Assembly: GCF_004211955.1 (NCBI RefSeq)
Contig: NZ_RHJI01000001.1
Location: 1-64,000 of the forward strand
Length of the DNA stretch: 64,000 nucleotides
Direction: 5' to 3'
DNA from: Escherichia sp. E1V33
GTDB lineage: Bacteria > Pseudomonadota > Gammaproteobacteria > Enterobacterales > Enterobacteriaceae
Part shown: piece after piece, positions 36,501 through 43,261 of the stretch
Layout of the letters: each line of letters starts with the position of its first letter
Position numbering within the stretch: position 1 is the stretch's first letter
The notes under the pieces: generated by a model
What the model was told of the DNA's origin: nothing
What the model saw: the letters and a program-made list of their open reading frames with translations, nothing else
Databases searched by the model: none
Program-made: the position numbers and the translations under genes

Positions 36501-39445
36501 GTGACCGGATCGCGATTGTCGCTGATTATCGGCGCACCTGGCTGCGTCGGCGGCGTGTTATCAACATTGAGCGTGAAGCCAGGCGACAGGATACCCGTGT
36601 TACCTGCGACGTCAGTTGCCGTGGTGGTGAAAATATGCTGCCCCTCGTCAAGGGCCTCTGGCGGCGTGAAGCTCCATGTGCCGTCAGTCTGAACGACGGC
36701 TGTGCCAATTTCTGTGTCGTTATCGTAAACAGTGATGGTCGCGCCAGGTTCACCGCTGCCGGTGAGCTCTGGCGATGTGCTTTTTGTACTGCCGCCATTA
36801 TTGAGAGAGTGTGAGGTATCGCCGACAAGCCCTTCGGCCGCCAGAATCACTGGCGCGGGTGGCGGCGTGGTATCGATGGTCAGAATAAAGGTGCCAGCAT
36901 TGCTGGCCGTTCCGGCGGCGTTGGTGGCGATGGCTGTCAGCGTATGGGAACCTTCGCTCAACGGTTGAGTCAGTTGATAACTCCAGTTGCCGCCCGCCGG
37001 AACGGCAAAGGTGGCGATGGGGATATCGCCATCATACAGCGTGATGCTCGTCCCTTCCGGGCCTGTACCGTTCAGCACCGGTAGATTGTCATCCGAACGG
37101 CTTTCGGTCAGGAGATTGCCCTGAATGCTACCGACATCATCCGTCGCGGTGGCAATGGTCGGTGCGTCGGGTTTCGAGGTATCAACGTTGATGGTGATAA
37201 CGGCAGGCTGTGCGGTGCTGTTGCCTGCTGCGTCGAGTGAAGTAACCGTTAACCGATGTTCGCCAGGGGTAAATGCCTGATTAGCTGCGACAGCGTAACT
37301 CCAGGAGCCAGACGTGCCGATAAGTACAGTGGTTAACAGGATGCCATTATCATAGAGGCTTACCAGCGAGCCGGGTTCGCCCGTTCCTGAAATGGTCGGG
37401 CGGGTATCGTCGGTTGCCCCATTGTTATTTGCCACGTTGCCGGTAATCGAACCGACATCATCATTCACCAGTGTAATGGTTGGGGCCGTGGGGGCCACGC
37501 TATCGACAAATAAACTCCAGGTAGTGCTGCCACTGGTGTTATTGCTGGCATCGCTGGCGGTAAAGCTCAGGGTGTGACTTCCCTGAGCGAGTGCCGTTGT
37601 CGGTGTCCATAACCAGTTGCCGTCGCCATCGGCGGTGACCGTTGTCAGCAAGGTGCCGTTATCATAAATCTTCACCAGCGAGCCAGCCGCCGCAGTGCCA
37701 CTGATTTGCGGTTTATCGTCGTTGGTCAGGCCGCCGTTTGAGATAGCGCCGATATTGCCTGCAACATCGTCGGTAATTTGGGTAATAACTGGCGCGGGCG
37801 GAGCGGTGAGATCCGGTGCCGTCGCCGTGGTTCCCGGCCCGGTATTGCCGCTACTGTCGGTAGCGCTGGCCTCAACGGTTTCGCCATCAGTTAACGCAGG
37901 CGTCAACGCAACGGTGAAATTGCCATTAATATCGGCCATCGCTTCACCGAGGTCATTACCCTCACTGTCTTTAATATGGACCGTGCTGCCAGGTTCAGCA
38001 GTACCGCTCACAGAGGTACCATCAATCGCGACCAGAACATTTTCCGGCGCGGCAGGCGCGGTAGTATCTGCAATCGTGGGTGCGGTAGCGGATGAGCCAG
38101 GGCTGTTATTACCCACAGGATCGGTTGCCACAGCCGTCAGCGTATCGCCAGTGGTCTGGTTAGGGAACAGCGGAACGGTGAAATTACCGTTGCCATCCGC
38201 TTGCGCATCGCCCAGTTTATTGCCGCTGCTGTCGGTAATAGTCACGGTACTGCCAGGTTCGGCAGTGCCGCTTACAGAGGTGCCGTTTTCTGCCACTAAG
38301 ACATTTTCCGGGGCAGCAGGGGCGGTTGTGTCGGGAGCTGTCACACCTGTGGGGGTACCGATATTTCCTGCAGGGTCGGTGGCGATAATAGTCAGTATTT
38401 CCCCATTCGTCTGAGGCGGGGTAATGGGAATGTTAAATTTGCCGTCTGAGTTTGCGATGCCGCTTCCCACGGTATCGCCATTGCTATCGACAATTACTAC
38501 GGTGTTACCCGGTTCGGTAGTACCGGAAACTATTGTACCTTCGCTGTTAACTGTTGGATTAGTGACTGCCGAGGGGGGCGTGGTATCGACGTTAAACGGA
38601 GGAACAGTCGTTGCCGAGCTGACGTTCCCGTCAGCATCGGTCTGGGTAATTGTCAGATTATGTTCGCCTTCGCCTAACGGGGTGTTCGGGGTAAAACTCC
38701 AGGTACCGTTACTGGCGACTTCTGTTTTACCCAGTAGTACGCCATTACTGTCATAAACAGAAATGATATTACCCGCAGTGCCTCTACCGCTCAGGGTCGG
38801 TGTAGCGTCATCGGTAACGCCATTGGCAGGCACTGTTCCTGTAATCGAACCCGTATTATCTGTAATGCCAGTTATCTCCGGAGCACTGGGAGGCGTCGTG
38901 CCATTTCCATCATCTGATCCTCCCTCGCCAGGAAAACCGTTTCCCGGATCACCACCGTCATCAGTTCCACCATCCCCACCGCCAGGATTACCGTTGCCCG
39001 GATCATCATGATGAGAGCTTCCACCGCCGCCACCACTGCTGGCTGCTATTGCCACACCTCCTGCGACCGCTGCGCCACCCAGAAGCCACGGCCAAACCGC
39101 TCCCCCTTCATGGCTGCTTTCACCAGACATGAGCGGTGTTAAATCATCAATGGGCTGAAAATGAAATGCACCGTCGGTATCCTGTACCCACCACAGCGTC
39201 CCGTTATCCTCTTGCAGAACAAGCTGACTGGCCCCCTGATCGTTGGTTACGTAAAAGTTTTTTAAAACAATTGTTTCACCAGAATGGAGAGTAATAACCA
39301 GATCCTGGTTTACCCGCGCCAGTTTGCTGATTTCATCGCGAGAGACCGCAAGTTTAATAATGGACGGTGCATTAAGGTTAATTTCAGAAGCCTGAACATC
39401 GCTGGAAACACCCGTCAATTTTGAGACAACAGTAAGCTGCTGCAT
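30596..39445 (-). CDS. Giant BapA-like biofilm adhesin secreted by type I secretion
   Basis: 2949 residues from the ATG at 39443-39445, which has CAGGAGTG in front; the frame is open 15 codons further without support. Layout: residues 1-95 resemble the BapA prefix domain; a hydrophobic Gly/Ala stretch (WPWLLGGAAVAGGVAIAA); a Gly/Asp/Pro-rich linker; then 19 Ig-like repeats of 83-106 residues, most closing with ATDxAGN and a VDT-type linker and holding a DxDGNW calcium-type turn; then about 900 residues with three VCBS-like modules (FGFLHINQDGSYTYTL, YGTLTIDAAGNYSYTL, YGVLTMGLDGNYTYQL). The end (SLAQGDKIDIGDLL to LDELIQQNHIVT) is a VCA0849-type secretion signal. Shorter than Salmonella BapA (about 3800). 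No retention protease or c-di-GMP partner (LapG/LapD) is nearby. Confidence 0.93.
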   Translation of the reverse strand: MQQLTVVSKLTGVSSDVQASEINLNAPSIIKLAVSRDEISKLARVNQDLVITLHSGETIVLKNFYVTNDQGASQLVLQEDNGTLWWVQDTDGAFHFQPIDDLTPLMSGESSHEGGAVWPWLLGGAAVAGGVAIAASSGGGGGSSHHDDPGNGNPGGGDGGTDDGGDPGNGFPGEGGSDDGNGTTPPSAPEITGITDNTGSITGTVPANGVTDDATPTLSGRGTAGNIISVYDSNGVLLGKTEVASNGTWSFTPNTPLGEGEHNLTITQTDADGNVSSATTVPPFNVDTTPPSAVTNPTVNSEGTIVSGTTEPGNTVVIVDSNGDTVGSGIANSDGKFNIPITPPQTNGEILTIIATDPAGNIGTPTGVTAPDTTAPAAPENVLVAENGTSVSGTAEPGSTVTITDSSGNKLGDAQADGNGNFTVPLFPNQTTGDTLTAVATDPVGNNSPGSSATAPTIADTTAPAAPENVLVAIDGTSVSGTAEPGSTVHIKDSEGNDLGEAMADINGNFTVALTPALTDGETVEASATDSSGNTGPGTTATAPDLTAPPAPVITQITDDVAGNIGAISNGGLTNDDKPQISGTAAAGSLVKIYDNGTLLTTVTADGDGNWLWTPTTALAQGSHTLSFTASDASNNTSGSTTWSLFVDSVAPTAPTITLVNDDVGSITGNVANNNGATDDTRPTISGTGEPGSLVSLYDNGILLTTVLIGTSGSWSYAVAANQAFTPGEHRLTVTSLDAAGNSTAQPAVITINVDTSKPDAPTIATATDDVGSIQGNLLTESRSDDNLPVLNGTGPEGTSITLYDGDIPIATFAVPAGGNWSYQLTQPLSEGSHTLTAIATNAAGTASNAGTFILTIDTTPPPAPVILAAEGLVGDTSHSLNNGGSTKSTSPELTGSGEPGATITVYDNDTEIGTAVVQTDGTWSFTPPEALDEGQHIFTTTATDVAGNTGILSPGFTLNVDNTPPTQPGAPIISDNRDPVTGVVTNGNTNDTTPTFSGTGTAGDVISVYLDDNTTPLGTAIVDADGNWSFTPQTELPEGSYQITITATDPAGNISEPSTAISLNIDLTPPAAPTIDTVNDNAGTYTGNLANGAITDDNTPTINGRGIDGTTITLYNGTTVIGTATVTEGQWSITPTTPLTNGSYTLTARATDAAGNPSGDSNSVSFSVNTTPLLVTDIEDDVAAITGPLTNGGLTNDTSPTVSGSGIPGSTIAIYNNNGAVPVATVTVGENGTWSVDVPLTNGVNALTFIAQDSNGNAISSATPVTLNLDTVAPDAPEVTFVADDGTRISGVAEAGSTVIIYSGDTVLGSAVANATTGEYSVTLSPAQTSGAALIAIAQDAAGNLGPGTPFTASNSGLPLPPTLEVVDDVAPGLGVTGNGSTTNDTLPLLRGTAEAGAVVTIYQNGDELTTVTADGSGNWSYQLTEPLSEGGTYNFTASQLTSDGSSGQSPNYAITIDTVAPVAPTITSITDDVSPDIGTVANGEATNDPLPTLNGTAEANALITIYDNGAEIGTTSADSDGNWRFTPQTTPGEGDHTFTVRASDGAGNLSDPSAQYTITITTTLPDAPLINSVTDNVGSEQVLTSGQITNDNTPTLEGTTAANALVTIRDNGAVIGTTTADENGNWNYTPTTPLGEGFHALTATVTDAAGNVSNPTSAFELVVDTLPPAIPVITTVIDDQPGSSQLNNGQLTNDAQPTLNGTAEANATITIFDNGTEIGTTRADDDGNWSFTPDEALDQGEHRFTVAATDSAGNTGGESTPFTIKLDSMAPLAPTLVTVQDHTTPVTGTIANGQTTNETRPALSGTGEVGATITVLSDGVAIGTTMVNAQGNWSLTPQTPLGEGFHTLTVTATDSAGNTSPASPDFTLTVDTVLPAVPTLSSVVDDVAGGVFNGPLANGQATNDARPELSGTAEANATINIYDNDTLITSVTADEDGNWTYTPAEDLAQGSHAFAISATDAAGNTSGMSLETTIVVDTTPPPSPTAQMSADGSTINGIAEAGSTVTITLPGGTTVTATANNNGVYSVTLPVRQIDGEVLSVSATDAAGNSSPAISVTAPIVPLLAEDNVINLALQTNASITNEHHSDYGFLLVNALGTVADVLGTDTAAVNFSIDEGGSGAITINAAATGVVLSLLSTMEIVIQRFDTELNAWVTIVDTAKPQFADLLTLGASGVTLNYDGLSGGDYRVVSYNTSLLATGAYTSLDVSLAKTSAGTLTGELTDTGNVITDIDPGNGQDNAPAGTLVTSVTDATGNVITVPSGGIDVQGQFGFLHINQDGSYTYTLTNTSASVYGRSESFTYTLSHDGAQSSAKLVVTLGDAPAPGSVTAADDSASLIFNTQVSATDNGPSDQTGFTLASVGLGNLLDVSLVEGLTDPIIFNVEEGETRTITVQASVLGVTLGGFDLYIYRFNDAIQQYEQYRVEPRWVTALLGGGSTPLTVTLPGGDYLFLLNSSGGLALATFYNLDIQADHSYAVSSLAGTTQGEILTNDSAPAGTVVTAVNGVAIAATGTTEIEGQYGTLTIDAAGNYSYTLRSGIGADSIKTPDSFVYTVTAPNGDTSSASLNITATPQPLDAVNDTSSLMPVTTLQDTSQSFTDNSVGNASWAAKLLSATSGSGSGIIEVAAGTAVHNAVLHFNVSSLLSLGGLTVNWTLLDSNGAQVTAGSFNGGLLLGGNLDIPLTGIDLHAGNYQLHYVGNVGALGVGQITVTPSLRGTLVDLDNFETSGSNSVTGNIYDDDHIASVHTLLTVTGAGGSSATLDPQSGSEATATINGKYGVLTMGLDGNYTYQLNSGVSLANITSKETFTYTLNDQNGHSDSATLTIEMNPQVVSTAEADRVIGSAYGDTLIYELLNTTDATGGNGTTDSWSNFSLAQGDKIDIGDLLVGWNGDNATLGNYLSVTSNGSNTVIAIDRDGSGATFNSTNLVTLENVTTTLDELIQQNHIVT

Positions 39446-39966
39446 TTCTTCACTCCTGATGATCTTTGCTCTCGTAGTAGCTGTTTTCAACTAACCCAGG
39501 TCTAAATTTCAGACGAGCGATTACATACATCATCCTGGATGAATTTCTTTAGACACTATTAATTACGGGCGGCGCAGAGAGCTGGATTTTATTTTGTAAG
39601 TCCTGTCTTATTTTGATGGACTAGTTCTTTTGTATTAGATGATATAGTCAGAAAGATAGATTTATGCAAATTTTGCACTATAAAATTAATGTTAAATATA
39701 AAAGATAGCGTTGCACCATTACGTAAAAGAGTAATGATTTCAGTTGGTAAACAATATTCCTTCGATGAAGGCACTGATGACTTTTTAATCCAATTAAACA
39801 AGACGTGAGAAGATATATTTTCGGTCAGACGCTTTGTTCCTGGCTACATAAGATCGCTAATTATCCCCAAATGAATTGTGGAATACAAAATCCGATAAGT
39901 AATCCTGTGATTGTATGCTCTGCATCATCTTATAAAACATTTGTTATGACGGGCATAACCAGAAGA
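39446..39966. other. AT-rich upstream region of the adhesin operon
   Basis: About 520 bp with no supported gene. A 70-codon frame at 39589-39801 (minus strand) has no ribosome site or known relative. The region must hold the promoter of the adhesin operon; AT content suggests H-NS silencing. No specific operator was recognised. Confidence 0.45.
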
Positions 39967-40162
39967 TATACTCTAAATAATTCGAGTTGCAGGACAAAAC
40001 ACCAGGGGCGTTTTGAACAACGCTTGAGTTGGCCCTGAAAGGGCGAGGCCGAAGGCCGAGTAACGCGGCAAGTGAGTGACTCCCCCAGGAGCTTACATAA
40101 GTAAGTGACTGGGGTGAACGAACGCAGACGCAGCACATGCAACTTGAAGTATGACGAGTATA
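39967..40162. repeat. ERIC element, long form
   Basis: 196 bp with inverted ends: TATACTCTAAATAATTCGAG on the left, and a right end ending CTTGAAGTATGACGAGTATA. The core CCAGGAGCTTACATAAGTAA followed by GTGACTGGGGTGAACG is the sequence used for ERIC-PCR primers. The usual length is about 127 bp; the extra 70 bp matches the known longer ERIC variant. It is a non-autonomous element that can be transcribed and fold into a long hairpin. Confidence 0.9.
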
Positions 40163-40283
40163 GAGACTGTTAACACATAGCGTAATGTGTACTTCACTTT
40201 ATGTTGTATAGCTAAACAGACGCAATGGTAAAACTTTAAAGTCTTTTCCTGATTTAAGGGCACAGTTTTATTGGTTCTACACA

Positions 40284-40304
40284 GTAGCAAAATAAGCCTT
40301 GTGG
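40284..40304 (+). repeat. Right 21-bp direct repeat bounding the adhesin island
   Basis: Identical to 25641-25661, where the sequence encodes the end of yhiN. Here it is in non-coding DNA 120 bp from yhiM. Confidence 0.85.
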
Positions 40305-40388
40305 CAATTACTGGCATCATTGCCAGTGTTAATCACCTTTATTGAAGGAACTTCGAATCACCTGACTGATGGTAAGTATTAATGTGTT

Positions 40389-40419
40389 CGCCGGGTTGGC
40401 TTAATAGCATAATCCGGCG
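40389..40419 (-). terminator. Probable terminator of yhiM
   Basis: CGCCGG and CCGGCG pair around an imperfect inner stem, directly after the yhiM stop on the minus strand. No clear U-run. Confidence 0.4.
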
Positions 40420-40426
40420 GCAGATA

Positions 40427-41479
40427 TTATTTTTTTGCAGAACCTGCTTCTAATATAGAAACGATGGAAAAGAGTGTAAAACACACTGCACCTAAACCAA
40501 CCAGAACTCGCGAAGGAATAAAATAAGCCATATCGGTTTGCGCAATTTCAGCAAGGAACGCTGCGAGGAACAGGCAAAACAGACAGGTAAATACCGGAAT
40601 CATGGGGATTCTATTGGCTAACGAACAGGTGCGTCGCCATACCAGCGCCAACAACCACACTTTGGAGAAAATACTGTAGCAGATCATCCCCAGACAAATG
40701 AGAATAATGCCGGGGGCCAGACGGGCGCTTGCATCTGAACTGATTAATACGTAGATACCCTGAATAACAGTAAGTGAGCCGAGCAAAATAACCCAATAGC
40801 ACCACAGCCAATGCTCTTTCACTGAGAACGTATTCTGCGTTTGATGGACAATAGTGGCGACAAGGCCAATAAGGCAAGCGCAAATTGCCGTTAATCCCAA
40901 TAGCACATGGCCTGCAACATAATGTGGTGTGATATCAGCGCTACGTAACAGCGCGACTGACCAAATGAAACCAAAGAGAGTAAGCAGAACGGGAACGGCA
41001 ATTAAGCAGTTACCGATTGTTGAAGAATAAGCCTGCAACGGCGTACCATCACTCTTACTGCCCGAGGCGTTTTTGGGGATCAGCAGAAAATGGCCGGAAG
41101 ACGCCGCCACGGTGGATACACAAGCAGCAATCATCCCAACACCAAAAATAACATGCCCGGCAACAAACTCATCGGCCATGACATTATCGCTTGCCAACAG
41201 TGACCATCCCCAAATCATAGTTATTGCAGAACCGGCATAACCAATAATAGGAAATAACGTGTTGTAGAACTTATTCACGCCGTGAGTTAACTGAGAGATA
41301 ATAATAAATGCGGTAGTGAATAACGCCAGACAGATTGCAGAAAGCGAAATAAGTACATGCCCCGCCACAAAATACTCACTTTGCCCGGAACCTGCTAATA
41401 CAAAATCACCCAATGCAATACATATTATCCCCATAATTAAAGGGATTAATTTAAATAGCCATCCGATATATATATTCAT
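40427..41479 (-). CDS. yhiM: Inner-membrane protein YhiM
   Basis: 350 residues from ATG 41477-41479 (MNIYIGWLFKLIPLIMG); four more upstream codons are open. About ten hydrophobic helices in a clear internal repeat of pairs, each carrying a motif like FVAGHVL (FVAGHVLISLSAICLALF, FVAGHVIFGVGMIAAC, YVAGHVLLGLTAICAC). In K-12 it has been linked to acid resistance and survival at low pH; the mechanism is unknown. Moderately diverged from K-12. Confidence 0.93.
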   Translation of the reverse strand: MNIYIGWLFKLIPLIMGIICIALGDFVLAGSGQSEYFVAGHVLISLSAICLALFTTAFIIISQLTHGVNKFYNTLFPIIGYAGSAITMIWGWSLLASDNVMADEFVAGHVIFGVGMIAACVSTVAASSGHFLLIPKNASGSKSDGTPLQAYSSTIGNCLIAVPVLLTLFGFIWSVALLRSADITPHYVAGHVLLGLTAICACLIGLVATIVHQTQNTFSVKEHWLWCYWVILLGSLTVIQGIYVLISSDASARLAPGIILICLGMICYSIFSKVWLLALVWRRTCSLANRIPMIPVFTCLFCLFLAAFLAEIAQTDMAYFIPSRVLVGLGAVCFTLFSIVSILEAGSAKK

Positions 41480-42016
41480 TTTAAACTCCATGTGTACTTT
41501 CTGCTAATATAAGAAAGCGTATCAGTAGTATTTTTAGTCAGTTAAATATAACAATCAGATACCACTAATTGTAAAAAGTAACTTTACTATAGTCGGATTT
41601 AGTGTTCTGGGTATCAAGTTTTAGATGTGAGTTAACGCTACTAAATAAATATTTATCCTACGATAAATTCTGAATTAATATATTATTTTTTTAAATGACC
41701 TTGTTCGAGACTGCTTTATTTAATACATAAGCCTTTATCATCTTTTCAAAAAATTATTTCACATTCGGTAAATATTTTCACCTCGGGCGATAATAACGCT
41801 ATGTGATAGTCATCGGGTTTTCTGTTACGGAAACCTGTGCAGCAGTACCTGAGAACCTGTGCAGAAGATTTTTGGTTAAAAAACGCTATCGGACAGAAGA
41901 ACATCGCGATGTATCACAAGCTGATGGTAATCAAATAGACAACATGAATATAACTGTTAGTATTTAATTGATTTCACTTATGAGTATGCGTGTTTCATTT
42001 ACGGCCAGGAATGCTG
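41480..42016. other. AT-rich spacer between yhiM and the yhiI operon
   Basis: 537 bp between divergent genes, strongly AT-rich. It holds the yhiM promoter region and, toward the right, whatever promoter drives yhiI-rbbA-yhhJ. I saw no gene, repeat or recognisable operator. Confidence 0.4.
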
Positions 42017-42154
42017 ATGATGACAACATTACTACCCGTTTTCACCAGACCTTCCCCCGTTGGCGCTCAGTTTGCTGCGCCCTGGCCGCCTTTGCCGTTT
42101 CCTTCTTATCCCGGATGGAATAATTCGCTGAACGTCGTTCGGTGGCAGTTGTAA
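42017..42154 (+). CDS. Possible proline-rich leader peptide upstream of yhiI-rbbA-yhhJ
   Basis: 45 residues from ATG 42017 (other in-frame ATGs at 42011 and 42020); AGGA stands 6 bases before it. About one residue in five is proline, including FTRPSPV and WPPLPFPSYPGW. It ends 39 bp before yhiI on the same strand and overlaps no other gene. Proline clusters slow ribosomes, so it could act as a leader for the operon that follows. There is no homology evidence, and chance cannot be excluded. Confidence 0.35.
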   Translation: MMTTLLPVFTRPSPVGAQFAAPWPPLPFPSYPGWNNSLNVVRWQL

Positions 42155-42193
42155 CACGCGTCGATTGCTTACAGGGATTATGGCGGGTCGATT

Positions 42194-43261
42194 ATGGATA
42201 ATATTAAGCGCCATCTGGCGTGGTGGGTTGTCGGGGTTCTGGTGGTGGCTGCCGTCGTGGCATGGTGGCTGTTGCGTCCGGCAGGTGTGCCGGAAGGCTT
42301 TGCCGTCAGCAATGGGCGCATTGAAGCGACGGAAGTGGATATCGCCAGCAAAATTGCCGGGCGTATCGACACCATTCTGGTGAAAGAAGGCCAGTTTGTT
42401 CGCGAAGGTGAAGTGCTGGCGAAGATGGATACTCGCGTGTTGCAGGAGCAACGACTGGAAGCCATCGCGCAAATCAAAGAGGCACAAAGTGCCGTTGCCG
42501 CCGCGCAGGCTTTGCTGGAGCAACGGCAAAGTGAAACTCGCGCCGCACAGTCGCTGGTTAATCAACGCCAGGCCGAACTGGACTCCGTGGCTAAACGTCA
42601 TACGCGTTCCCGCTCGCTTGCCCAACGTGGGGCTATTTCTGCGCAACAGCTAGATGACGACCGTGCCGCCGCTGAGAGCGCCCGAGCTGCCCTGGAATCG
42701 GCAAAAGCTCAGGTTTCTGCCTCTAAAGCCGCTATAGAAGCGGCACGCACCAATATCATTCAGGCGCAAACTCGCGTCGAAGCCGCGCAAGCCACTGAAC
42801 GGCGCATTGCCGCAGATATCGATGACAGCGAACTGAAAGCCCCGCGTGACGGACGCGTGCAGTATCGGGTTGCCGAGCCAGGTGAAGTGCTGGCGGCAGG
42901 TGGTCGGGTACTGAATATGGTCGATCTCAGCGACGTCTATATGACCTTCTTCCTGCCAACCGAACAGGCGGGCACGCTGAAACTGGGCGGTGAAGCCCGG
43001 CTGATCCTCGATGCCGCGCCAGATCTGCGTATTCCTGCAACCATCAGTTTTGTCGCCAGTGTCGCCCAGTTCACGCCAAAAACCGTCGAAACCAGCGATG
43101 AACGGCTGAAACTGATGTTCCGCGTCAAAGCGCGTATCCCACCGGAATTACTCCAGCAGCATCTGGAATATGTCAAAACGGGCTTGCCGGGCGTAGCGTG
43201 GGTGCGGGTGAATGAAGAACTTCCGTGGCCTGACGACCTCGTGGTGAGGTTGCCACAATGA
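42194..43261 (+). CDS. yhiI: HlyD-type membrane fusion protein YhiI
   Basis: 355 residues, as in K-12. One N-terminal membrane helix ([18 protein letters not shown]), then a periplasmic adaptor with the lipoyl half [20 protein letters not shown], an alanine-rich coiled-coil arm at about residues 95-205, and the second half near [15 protein letters not shown]. First gene of an operon with rbbA and yhhJ; the last bases overlap the rbbA start (ATGA). Together they look like an ABC exporter with its own adaptor. Confidence 0.95.
   Translation: MDNIKRHLAWWVVGVLVVAAVVAWWLLRPAGVPEGFAVSNGRIEATEVDIASKIAGRIDTILVKEGQFVREGEVLAKMDTRVLQEQRLEAIAQIKEAQSAVAAAQALLEQRQSETRAAQSLVNQRQAELDSVAKRHTRSRSLAQRGAISAQQLDDDRAAAESARAALESAKAQVSASKAAIEAARTNIIQAQTRVEAAQATERRIAADIDDSELKAPRDGRVQYRVAEPGEVLAAGGRVLNMVDLSDVYMTFFLPTEQAGTLKLGGEARLILDAAPDLRIPATISFVASVAQFTPKTVETSDERLKLMFRVKARIPPELLQQHLEYVKTGLPGVAWVRVNEELPWPDDLVVRLPQ

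Noticed and set aside
37695-38414. 239-codon plus-strand frame inside the adhesin gene, with repeated peptides
   Set aside because: The repeats simply mirror the Ig-like repeats on the minus strand. GC-rich repetitive coding DNA keeps the opposite frame open.
39589-39801. 70-codon frame on the minus strand upstream of the adhesin
   Set aside because: No ribosome site, no recognisable family and strong AT bias; treated as non-coding upstream region.
42032-42646. 204-codon minus-strand frame at the start of yhiI
   Set aside because: Antisense to yhiI and to the proline-rich mini-ORF; no supporting features.
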